DNA of 64,000 nucleotides from an uncultured Pseudomonadota bacterium (GTDB taxonomy: Bacteria > Pseudomonadota > Alphaproteobacteria > Rs-D84): NCBI GenBank assembly GCA_900320405.1, contig OOHM01000003.1, positions 1 through 64,000 of the forward strand, read 5' to 3'. Positions within the stretch are counted from its first letter, which is position 1. Every line of letters begins with the position of its first letter. Positions 44,984-52,266 of the stretch are shown one piece after another. The translations under genes and the position numbers were made by a program. Under the pieces are notes generated by a model, which saw only the letters and a program-made list of their open reading frames with translations, was not told the DNA's origin and did no database searches.

Positions 44984-45784
44984 ATGACAAATATACATCC
45001 AACCGCAATTATTCGTGAAGGTGCCGTTATTGGTGCGGACTGTAAAATTGGCCCATTTTGCATTGTGGGGTCTAATGTTGTCTTGGGCGAACGCGTGGAA
45101 TTGGTTTCCAATGTTGTTATTGATGGTAAAACATCAATTGGTGATGATTCGATTGTTTACCCGTTTGCCGTTCTTGGCGTGATGAGCCAAGATTTGAAGT
45201 GGCAGGATGAATCCGCCATGACCGGTCTGCGTATTGGGAAACGGTGTCGCATTCGTGAATATGTGACAATTCATTCGGGGACACCGGCGTCGGATGGTAC
45301 GGTAATTGGCGATGATTGCCAGATTATGGTGAATGCACACGTTGGCCACGATTGCAAGATTGGGAACAGTGTGGTTATGTCTAACCTGGTCCAGGTTGCC
45401 GGCCATGTCGAGGTTGAAGATTTCGCAATTTTATCGGGTGATGTTATGGTTCTGCAATTTGCGCGCATCGGGCGCAACGCGTTTGTTGGGGGAATGTCGG
45501 GTGTTTCCAATGATATTCTGCCATATGCAATTTATGATGGACCGCGCGCAACATATCGTACGATAAATCGTGTTGGTTTGATGCGGCACGGTTTTACAAA
45601 TGAAGATATGCACGCAATTCATTCTGTGTACAGCGCGGTTTTCCGCGAAACAGAAGGAACGGTGACGGAACGGTTGAACCGTATTCGGCGCGAAGTTAAA
45701 AACAACAAATACGCGATGGATGCGATTGACTTTATAGAAAATCGTTCAAAACGCGGAATCGGGACATCAAACAATGCAGAATAA
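44984..45784 (+). CDS. lpxA: UDP-N-acetylglucosamine acyltransferase
   Basis: This 266-residue enzyme makes the first lipid A intermediate by moving a hydroxyacyl chain from ACP to UDP-GlcNAc. Hexapeptide repeats form a left-handed beta-helix (AIIREGAVIGADCKIGPFCI, VVIDGKTSIGDDSIVYPFAV). The catalytic His is in NAHVGHDCKIGN. The C-terminal helices include INRVGLMRHGFTNEDMHAIH. AGGGTGATTGACTT precedes the ATG. lpxB starts 11 bases before its stop. Confidence 0.97.
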   Translation: MTNIHPTAIIREGAVIGADCKIGPFCIVGSNVVLGERVELVSNVVIDGKTSIGDDSIVYPFAVLGVMSQDLKWQDESAMTGLRIGKRCRIREYVTIHSGTPASDGTVIGDDCQIMVNAHVGHDCKIGNSVVMSNLVQVAGHVEVEDFAILSGDVMVLQFARIGRNAFVGGMSGVSNDILPYAIYDGPRATYRTINRVGLMRHGFTNEDMHAIHSVYSAVFRETEGTVTERLNRIRREVKNNKYAMDAIDFIENRSKRGIGTSNNAE

Positions 45785-46928
45785 AAAGACAAAAAAAATA
45801 AAAATATTTATAATCGCCGGCGAAGTTTCTGGGGATGCATTGGCGGCACGTGTGATGCGGCGTATGGCGAACGCGGCGGAATTTATTGGTATTGGTGGCC
45901 ATGATATGGTCGCGTGCGGATTGAAGTCCATATTTCCACTGGGCGATTTGTCGGTAATGGGCATTACCGAGGTTTTGGCCCGTGCACGGACATTAACCCA
46001 CCGGATAAAACAAACGGTTGAGGCGATTATTGAATCAAAACCGGATTTGGTTTTAACGGTTGATTCACCGGGTTTTGCGTATTCTGTTATAAAAAAATTG
46101 CGTGCGTCACGTGCGGGACAGAAAATGATTGCGGACGGATTGCGTTTCCATCATATTGTCGCGCCCCAGGTTTGGGCGTGGCGACCGGGGCGTGCAAAAA
46201 AATATGCGCGGGTTTTTGATAAATTGTATGCGTTTTTTGATTTTGAAGTGCCATATTTCACCAAATATGGGTTGGATACAATTGCGGTTGGACATCCAAT
46301 TGCCGAAAATATTATGGAATTGGCAAAATCAAAACCAACGGAAGAAAAAATTATTACCCTGGTTCCCGGCAGTCGTGTTGGCGAGGTTAAGAAGTTAATG
46401 CCCGTATTTCGACGTGTTGTTGAAACATTGAATTCTTGTGGATATATGGGGTATAAATTCGCGATTCCAACCGTCGAAACGACCGAACGGTGTGTTCGTG
46501 CGGCATTGCGCGATTGGACAATAAAACCCGATATTGTTGGTGCAGATGTGCGATATGACCTGTATCGACGGACATATGTTGCAATCGCGGCCAGTGGAAC
46601 CGTATCGGTGGAATTGGCAATGTTGCATGTGCCGACCATTGTGACATATAAAATGAATCCCATAACCACATTGATTGGGCGGTTGCTTATCAAGGTGCGG
46701 TGGGTATCGTTGGTAAATATTTTGTTAAATCGTTCGGTGTACCCAGAATTTTTGGGTGGTGATGCGACGGCCGAGAATATTATAAACGAATTCGATTCAA
46801 TAATTTTGCCGGCGAATCGTGATAAAATGATTGCAGAATTGCATGCGGCGGACAATATGTGGGTTCGCCCCGAAGGTGTCGCCAGTCAAATAATCGCGGA
46901 TGATATATTGAACACTATTCCGCGCTAA
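45774..46928 (+). CDS. lpxB: Lipid-A-disaccharide synthase
   Basis: This 384-residue GT-B glycosyltransferase joins UDP-2,3-diacylglucosamine and lipid X. It shows FIIAGEVSGDALAARVM, FIGIGGHDM, LGDLSVMGITEVL, VDSPGFAY, HHIVAPQVWAWRPGRAKKY, ALVPGS-type TLVPGSRVGEVKK, and IAASGTVSVELAML. The 11-base overlap with lpxA implies coupling. The lpxI/lpxH-type gene that normally supplies lipid X is not in the window. Confidence 0.97.
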   Translation: MQNKKTKKIKIFIIAGEVSGDALAARVMRRMANAAEFIGIGGHDMVACGLKSIFPLGDLSVMGITEVLARARTLTHRIKQTVEAIIESKPDLVLTVDSPGFAYSVIKKLRASRAGQKMIADGLRFHHIVAPQVWAWRPGRAKKYARVFDKLYAFFDFEVPYFTKYGLDTIAVGHPIAENIMELAKSKPTEEKIITLVPGSRVGEVKKLMPVFRRVVETLNSCGYMGYKFAIPTVETTERCVRAALRDWTIKPDIVGADVRYDLYRRTYVAIAASGTVSVELAMLHVPTIVTYKMNPITTLIGRLLIKVRWVSLVNILLNRSVYPEFLGGDATAENIINEFDSIILPANRDKMIAELHAADNMWVRPEGVASQIIADDILNTIPR

Positions 46929-46929
46929 T

Positions 46930-47005
46930 GCCGTCATCCCGTTGTAAAACGGGGTCTATTCAGTCTCGTCGTGAATCAAAGAGATCCCGGCTTTCGCCGG
47001 GATGA
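46930..47005. repeat. Palindromic repeat CCGTCATCCCG ... CGGGATGACG
   Basis: CCGTCATCCCG (46930-46940) and CGGGATGACG (46999-47008) are inverted copies about 60 bases apart, with inner arms CCCGGCTTTCGCCGGG. The motif recurs at 19031 and 33036. The element fits between lpxB and its terminator. Confidence 0.65.
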
Positions 47006-47015
47006 CGATATAAAC

Positions 47016-47036
47016 CGGGGCAACGCCCCGTTTTTT
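47016..47036 (+). terminator. Terminator of lpxA-lpxB
   Basis: The CGGGGC/GCCCCG stem with AAC loop is followed by six T residues. It overlaps the last bases of the convergent gene. Confidence 0.85.
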
Positions 47037-49806
47037 AATTCAAGATACCATCTGGAACACCGTCTGGAATGTTGGCACAACCGTCTATTGGGCAAACCTG
47101 ATTTGTTTCGGATATTCCGGGTTGTATAGGTGGTGTGGTTGAAGTGTTTGTTGTTTGTGTGCACCAGAAATCAAAAGTTCTATTTTGTACCACTTGCACG
47201 AACAAAGCTTGTTGTTGACTTAAAGTGCATATTTTCCTGATAGGAGTTTGTGTATCATTATTGCCACTATTATCACAATTTTTATCGTTTGATATGCCCT
47301 GTGTTGGCAGTATTGCCATACATTTGGAAGATAAGCCATTTTTACTTCTGCGTCCGCCGTTTTCCCAACATGAACACATGCCCCATGCGTTTGTGTCCAC
47401 ATTCAGTGTATAATCTTTTGGACACATATTTTCATAGTGTAGAGTTCCATATTGCGTGCCGTCATAGTAAGAGCTGATATAAAATAAACCATATGCACAA
47501 TTTAAATTATTAATATCATAACTATACTGATTGTTTGCATCGCAGCATGTACCCGTTGCAAGTCTGCATACATTACCGTTTGCGTCATCACTGGACCCAT
47601 ATCGTGTGTGGTCGATGAATTGTGCCTCGATAAATTTACCCTGGACATTGGTGCATTGGGTAATAAGGCTGTCGATAATTTGATTATAAACCTCGGTCGC
47701 AACACCGGTTGGACGCAAACGACGATTCTTGAATTTATAATTCGGGGCCGTCCAATCAATCGAGCCTTCGGCATCGCGCATTGCCCAACCATATGCATTT
47801 ATATCATCGGTGCCGGTCGGGGCACTGTATTCATATTGCCCAAATGTGGTTGATGTTCCCTGGTGTGCGACAACCATATCCACCCCCCCAAAGATTTCTT
47901 CGATTTGGGATTTGCAACTGGCTATATCGGCAACCCGTTGTGCACACATTGATTTATAGCCAGATTTCCGTATACCGTCTTCATCGTATTCATACAGTGT
48001 GAACCAATCCAACGCCGTTTTTTTATCAACAGACGCCGTGGTATCAACAACATTCGGCGCAAACAGGCCACTGTTTGGCGCATAGAAATTTTCAAAGTTT
48101 GTGCCACCAAAGCTGTCAAAGCATTGTTGTGCGACCGCGCGACACGCCGCCAAAGTATCCGTATTCGTTTGGGCTTCGATATATGTGGCAATAACATCGT
48201 CGCCGAACATTCCATTACAAGATTTTATGTAATCCCCACACATTTGTTTGGTCAGAATGATTTTATCCGGAATTAATGATGTGTCCGATTGTCCATCAAT
48301 TAACGCCGACATTGCCGCGGTTATTGCCGTTTCGCGTTCGGCATAGCACGCGGATATTAAATCAAAACATCCATTTTGTATGGTTTTAACCTTGGACTGT
48401 TGGGCATAATATATGTCCAACAGAGCCTTGTCCAGATATTCCGCCCAAACAATGTCGGCGATTTCAGTACATTTGTTCAGTGCATCTGTTGCAAATTTCT
48501 TGGTCTTGTTCTCGAAATTTTTAAGAAATTTTTGGTTGTATGGGTTTTGCGACAGTTTTTGGTCAACCACATCTTTGCCAAAGTCAAACTTTAACAATTT
48601 TCCCAATTCGTTAAAGTTAACAACCCCCGCAATTGGTGCACCGGTTGTCACATCAATAAATTCGCCGTTGTCCAGGCATTTATGATAATTTGCACCGCAT
48701 ACTTGCTCGCTAAGAATGGCGGATTCAACTTCGTTTATACATGTTGTCATATCAGATGAATTGTGTTTCTTGCGATTTTCAATGCGTGCCAAATCCAACA
48801 TTGCGTCGCCTTCGCGGATGGCGGTTTTTAATTCTTTTGTTTTCCCCGCCAATGCAGATTGAACTGTGTTGCAATCTTGTTCAATTGCCATAAGATACGC
48901 CGTGACCGCCCTTTGCAGTGACGCGTCGTTGCAATCAGATGCGACAACCGTGCGACACGATGGGTAAACCGCATTGTATAAATCAACACCGTTGTACGAT
49001 GCGACAACCTGGGCCGTATCGTTTAGACCGAACATATTGGTTGTGTCAAATGATAAATTTATACTGTTCAAATCGGACCATTTTCCACCAACGGTCGCGT
49101 CTTCGCCGCGGATAGAATTCATAATCGCGGTCAGTAAAGCCTTGGATGCGGACACATCGCGGGTCAGTGCGTTTTCGCCATCAGATGCCGTGTGGACGGC
49201 GGTTGCCTGGGCCGCGGTCATTCCAACCATATCCAGGTTTTCTGTAAATTCGGACAGTTTTGCGTTTGTTTCGTCCAAACTTTTGCGTGTCGCACTCAGT
49301 TCATTTATGCGCGAACTGCAAGAACAACGACGATATTCATCGTTTTTTAATGCGCAAAATTGATCCATACATTGGAAATACGCGCTTTTGCATTGGTTAT
49401 ATGCGGCGCCGGTTCGGGTTTCCGACATACTGGATACGGTCGAATTTGTTGGCGCGGCGGCGCGTGCGGTGATACCGCCGCGTACGTTCGCGTTGGTTGC
49501 ATCGCGTGATGATGTTGCGGCGAACCGTCCCGGTATTACCGCCGTGCGTGTGCGTGATACGGCGCCGGTTCGTGGCGTTGATATTGGCAATGTGCCGGCA
49601 CGTGTTGCAACCATTTTTTGCGCCCGGGTTTGTGTCGTTGCACGTGCAGAATCCGGCCCGGTGCGCGTTGCGGTGGTCGCGTTTCGTGATTGTGTCGTTG
49701 CCGTACCGCGGGCAGTGGACAAAGATGCGCCGTCACGCACCGCCGATATTGCGGGCGCGCCGACCAAAAAGCCCAGAATTGCGCCAAAAAGCAGAATTTT
49801 CTTCAT
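47035..49806 (-). CDS. Large exported Cys-motif protein (family B, large member)
   Basis: The product has 923 residues. Signal MKKILLFGAILGFLVGAPAI is followed by a 100-residue Arg/Thr/Ala-rich linker, then CKSAYFQCMDQFCALKNDEY and RRCSCSSRINEL near residues 133-168. This motif is shared with the protein at 23653-24621. The remainder is helical with regularly placed Cys pairs and no membrane segment. The C-terminal 200 residues carry CRLATGTCCDAN, MCSCWENGGRRSKN and a Thr/Pro-rich tail. The function is unknown; it is probably periplasmic or surface-exposed. ATG 49806 is chosen because the signal begins there. Confidence 0.85.
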   Translation of the reverse strand: MKKILLFGAILGFLVGAPAISAVRDGASLSTARGTATTQSRNATTATRTGPDSARATTQTRAQKMVATRAGTLPISTPRTGAVSRTRTAVIPGRFAATSSRDATNANVRGGITARAAAPTNSTVSSMSETRTGAAYNQCKSAYFQCMDQFCALKNDEYRRCSCSSRINELSATRKSLDETNAKLSEFTENLDMVGMTAAQATAVHTASDGENALTRDVSASKALLTAIMNSIRGEDATVGGKWSDLNSINLSFDTTNMFGLNDTAQVVASYNGVDLYNAVYPSCRTVVASDCNDASLQRAVTAYLMAIEQDCNTVQSALAGKTKELKTAIREGDAMLDLARIENRKKHNSSDMTTCINEVESAILSEQVCGANYHKCLDNGEFIDVTTGAPIAGVVNFNELGKLLKFDFGKDVVDQKLSQNPYNQKFLKNFENKTKKFATDALNKCTEIADIVWAEYLDKALLDIYYAQQSKVKTIQNGCFDLISACYAERETAITAAMSALIDGQSDTSLIPDKIILTKQMCGDYIKSCNGMFGDDVIATYIEAQTNTDTLAACRAVAQQCFDSFGGTNFENFYAPNSGLFAPNVVDTTASVDKKTALDWFTLYEYDEDGIRKSGYKSMCAQRVADIASCKSQIEEIFGGVDMVVAHQGTSTTFGQYEYSAPTGTDDINAYGWAMRDAEGSIDWTAPNYKFKNRRLRPTGVATEVYNQIIDSLITQCTNVQGKFIEAQFIDHTRYGSSDDANGNVCRLATGTCCDANNQYSYDINNLNCAYGLFYISSYYDGTQYGTLHYENMCPKDYTLNVDTNAWGMCSCWENGGRRSKNGLSSKCMAILPTQGISNDKNCDNSGNNDTQTPIRKICTLSQQQALFVQVVQNRTFDFWCTQTTNTSTTPPIQPGISETNQVCPIDGCANIPDGVPDGILN

Positions 49807-49885
49807 CTCTGAAATAAATGTTAGCAAAATTTGCAAATATTGGGCAAGAGAAAAATAGTAGATTTATGTGGCATTTTTGTTATGT

Positions 49886-49912
49886 AAAAAGCCCGCACTT
49901 TTTTGTGCGGAC
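49886..49912 (-). terminator. Terminator downstream of tRNA-Leu/tRNA-Val (minus strand)
   Basis: On the minus strand the GTCCGCAC/GTGCGGGC stem is followed by TTTTTAC. Confidence 0.75.
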
Positions 49913-49924
49913 CAATAAAATGTA

Positions 49925-49950
49925 TGGTGGATGTGATTGGATTGAACTTC
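49925..49950 (-). repeat. Partial copy of the tRNA-Val 3' end
   Basis: TGGTGGATGTGATTGGA (49925-49941) equals 50131-50147, the complement of the tRNA-Val acceptor end and CCA. The similarity fades into the T-loop (TTGAAC versus CTCGAAC). It lies about 190 bases downstream of the tRNA. Between them are only palindromic fragments such as CGGTCTGTCGACCGACCG, with no gene. Confidence 0.75.
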
Positions 49951-50130
49951 GGTTTTTCAAACCTCGTTCGCACTGGCGCAAATCGGTCTGTCGACCGACC
50001 GGCGCACTCCCGTTCGCCTTTTGCTGGTTGTCGAACCAATCGCCGTTGGTTCTTCATCCAATCACAAAAAAACCGGGACGGACCCGAATTTTATATCGCC
50101 CAATCGCGGCTTTGTGAATGCAAAGACGGA

Positions 50131-50207
50131 TGGTGGATGTGATTGGACTCGAACCAACGACCTCTTCGATGTGAACGAAGCGCTCTAACCAACTGAGCTA
50201 CACATCC
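50131..50207 (-). tRNA. tRNA-Val (CAC)
   Basis: A 77-base cloverleaf on the minus strand: acceptor GGATGTG/CACATCC, anticodon stem CTTCG/CGAAG with loop TTCACAT, T-loop GGTTCGAGTCC, encoded CCA. It lies 60 bases downstream of tRNA-Leu (TAA). Confidence 0.95.
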
Positions 50208-50267
50208 GGAATTTTCATAATTTTTATCCGTTCCTAACGGATTGCCACACGAAGCCTTGGCGAAGTG

Positions 50268-50354
50268 TGGTGGGGATAGTGGGACTTGAACCCACACGGT
50301 CGCAATGACCAAAGGATTTTAAGTCCTCAGCGTCTACCATTCCGCCATATCCCC
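50268..50354 (-). tRNA. tRNA-Leu (TAA)
   Basis: An 87-base tRNA with long variable arm: acceptor GGGGATA/TATCCCC, anticodon loop CTTAAAA, T-loop GGTTCAAGTCC, encoded CCA. The trailer CTTCGCCAAGGCTTCGTG forms a hairpin. Confidence 0.95.
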
Positions 50355-50467
50355 GTGTTGACCGCGTGATATAATACCAGTATGTTTTTCCGCGTGCAAG
50401 AAAAAAATTAAACATATTTTCCACTTGCAAAATCTTTGAAATTGTTTTATTATTGGCGGTGCCTTGT

Positions 50468-50552
50468 GGGCATATGGCGGAATTGGTAGACGCGCTAGTT
50501 TCAGGTACTAGTGGGGCAACCCTTGGAAGTTCGAGTCTTCTTATGCCCACCA
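50468..50552 (+). tRNA. tRNA-Leu (CAG)
   Basis: An 85-base tRNA: acceptor GGGCATA/TATGCCC, D-arm GCGGAATTGGTAGACGCGC, anticodon stem CTAGT/ACTAG with loop TTCAGGT, variable arm, encoded CCA. The trailer CATCCGTCTTTGCA also follows tRNA-Val. Confidence 0.96.
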
Positions 50553-50588
50553 TCCGTCTTTGCAAGGCAAAGTCGCGATAGCAGTTTT

Positions 50589-50664
50589 GGGGTTGTAGCT
50601 CAGTTGATAGAGCGCTACGTTCGCATCGTAGAGGTCGTGGGTTTGAGTCCCATCAGCTCCACCA
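50589..50664 (+). tRNA. tRNA-Ala (CGC)
   Basis: A 76-base cloverleaf: acceptor GGGGTTG/CAGCTCC with one G-T pair, anticodon stem CTACG/CGTAG with loop TTCGCAT, encoded CCA. A terminator follows within 10 bases. Confidence 0.93.
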
Positions 50665-50673
50665 TAAATCAAG

Positions 50674-50698
50674 AAATCGGGTTTGTCCCGATTTTTTT
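50674..50698 (+). terminator. Terminator of the tRNA-Leu/tRNA-Ala unit
   Basis: The AAATCGGG/CCCGATTT stem with loop TTTGT is followed by a T-tract. Confidence 0.9.
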
Positions 50699-50737
50699 AT
50701 TCTATATCGTATAAAATTTTGATATAATTTGTTCTGT

Positions 50738-51847
50738 ATGAGAGGGTTTTATCGAATATTTTGTTTAATGGGTGCGTTTGCACCGTCTGTTTTGTGGGCA
50801 GATTTATTGCCCGGTGGTGTTGTGCCGTTTCCAGATGTGCCGATTATGCCGGTGGAACACATTTCCAAGTATTCTGGTGGTTGGTTGACGCCGACCGCGT
50901 TTCCAAAAACCGCAGATGATTTAAGTTTTACGGACCGAATGGCGCTAAAATCCAAGGCATATGAACCTTTTCGGGATTTAAGTGCGTATCACGATTTGGT
51001 GGTCGAAGGTGAAGAACATTTTATTGAACGTCAAATGGCATTGGCGGAAATTGAACGCTTGGCGGACTATGAAGATATGCCGTTGGATGAATATTGTGAT
51101 AATTATCCGTTGGACGATGAAAATTGCATCCAAAACCCGGGCGCATGGAACGATGTTATTGATGTTGCCGATGAATACGAATATGGAACCGAATATGCTG
51201 GTGTAACGATTGGCGGTGGCGCAGTGATTGCAAACAATAAAACGCGTGGCGGGTCGTGCTATCCGGCGGCAAAAAATAAATATTTCAAAAATCAAATTTT
51301 AACAACGGGTCGGTACGAAGGTGTGTCGCCGGCATTTGAAAAGGCGTTAATAACCGTTTTTCGCAAGGAAGGCAAATGCGGAATAATAGAAGGCGATCCA
51401 TGCGGCTATACTTGCTTTGGCATAGGGCAAAATTGCATGGGGCGGCAATTGGGAATAAATGTACGCAACCTTACCCGTGCAGATGCCGAAAATATATATT
51501 ATGAACATTTTTGGAAAAAATATAATATCGGTATATTGCCCGATGTTATTTCGGGTGATTTGTTCTTGGCAATGATGGCCAGCGGCCCACAGACAGGAAT
51601 CGCGCAATTTAGAAAATTTTTGGGGTTGCCGTATGGGTATCAATTGGATGAAAGTGTTGCAAATGCGGTCGCAAATTATAATGGCGATATTCATAACAGG
51701 TGGCTGGATATGCGTAAGCAATTCCTGATTCAGGTTGCCGCAAAAAAATATAATAACCGGGTGTTAAATGGATGGATGCGTGGTATAAAATTAAAGCGTG
51801 AAAACGGATGCCACGTTATTCCAAAAGATCCGTTATTTCGTCAATAA
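50738..51847 (+). CDS. Exported GH108-type muramidase
   Basis: The product has 369 residues. A signal peptide (MRGFYRIFCLMGAFAPSVLWA) is followed by the module TPTAFPKTADDLSFTDRMA with YEPFRDLSAY (residues 54-104). The same module occurs in the protein at 54193-55905. An acidic linker leads to a lysozyme-like domain: FEKALITVFRKEGKCG with catalytic Glu211 expected, GYTCFGIGQNC, LTRADAENIYYEHFWKKYN, and FLAMMASGPQTGIAQF. That order matches the N-acetylmuramidase family GH108, better known from phage endolysins. Export by a signal peptide suggests periplasmic peptidoglycan cutting. TATAAT at 50723-50728 is very close to the ATG. Confidence 0.8.
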   Translation: MRGFYRIFCLMGAFAPSVLWADLLPGGVVPFPDVPIMPVEHISKYSGGWLTPTAFPKTADDLSFTDRMALKSKAYEPFRDLSAYHDLVVEGEEHFIERQMALAEIERLADYEDMPLDEYCDNYPLDDENCIQNPGAWNDVIDVADEYEYGTEYAGVTIGGGAVIANNKTRGGSCYPAAKNKYFKNQILTTGRYEGVSPAFEKALITVFRKEGKCGIIEGDPCGYTCFGIGQNCMGRQLGINVRNLTRADAENIYYEHFWKKYNIGILPDVISGDLFLAMMASGPQTGIAQFRKFLGLPYGYQLDESVANAVANYNGDIHNRWLDMRKQFLIQVAAKKYNNRVLNGWMRGIKLKRENGCHVIPKDPLFRQ

Positions 51848-51883
51848 ACAAAGGTCGCATATTGCAACCTTTTTATCAAATTA

Positions 51884-52201
51884 TTATCTTAATCCCAATG
51901 CGCGACAACATGATGATGCGGCGGTTTTCCAATCGGAATATTGTTTTTCAGGATTGCGCAGGTCGCGCCAACCCTGCCACCCGGAGCATGTTTTTTTTGT
52001 GCCTGTGCCGGTGCATTTTACATATCGGCGCAGTGAACATGTTTGATTTGACAGTTTGCCCAAATCGGTGGTGCACTTTACAACGACATTTTGATTTTTT
52101 GCATCATCTTTACCCAATTCTTTGGAAGATATAACCTGGTATGCATTGGCGGACATAATGGTTGCCATAACTAATATAAATGCGGTAAAAAATCTTTTCA
52201 T
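51884..52201 (-). CDS. Small exported Cys-rich protein
   Basis: The product has 105 residues. Signal MKRFFTAFILVMATIMSANA is followed by YQVISSKELGKDDAKNQN and cysteines in KCTTDLGKLSNQTCSLRRYV, KCTGTGTKKTC and SCCRALGLR. It is the last gene of a minus-strand group starting at the prepilin peptidase (56410). It lies 65 bases after the 639-residue gene and is convergent with the muramidase gene. I recognise no family. Confidence 0.78.
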   Translation of the reverse strand: MKRFFTAFILVMATIMSANAYQVISSKELGKDDAKNQNVVVKCTTDLGKLSNQTCSLRRYVKCTGTGTKKTCSGWQGWRDLRNPEKQYSDWKTAASSCCRALGLR

Positions 52202-52266
52202 TTTTAAGCCCCCTATTCTGTTCTTTTTCATTCTATAAGAAATTTTGCGAAATTACAACAGGTTTT

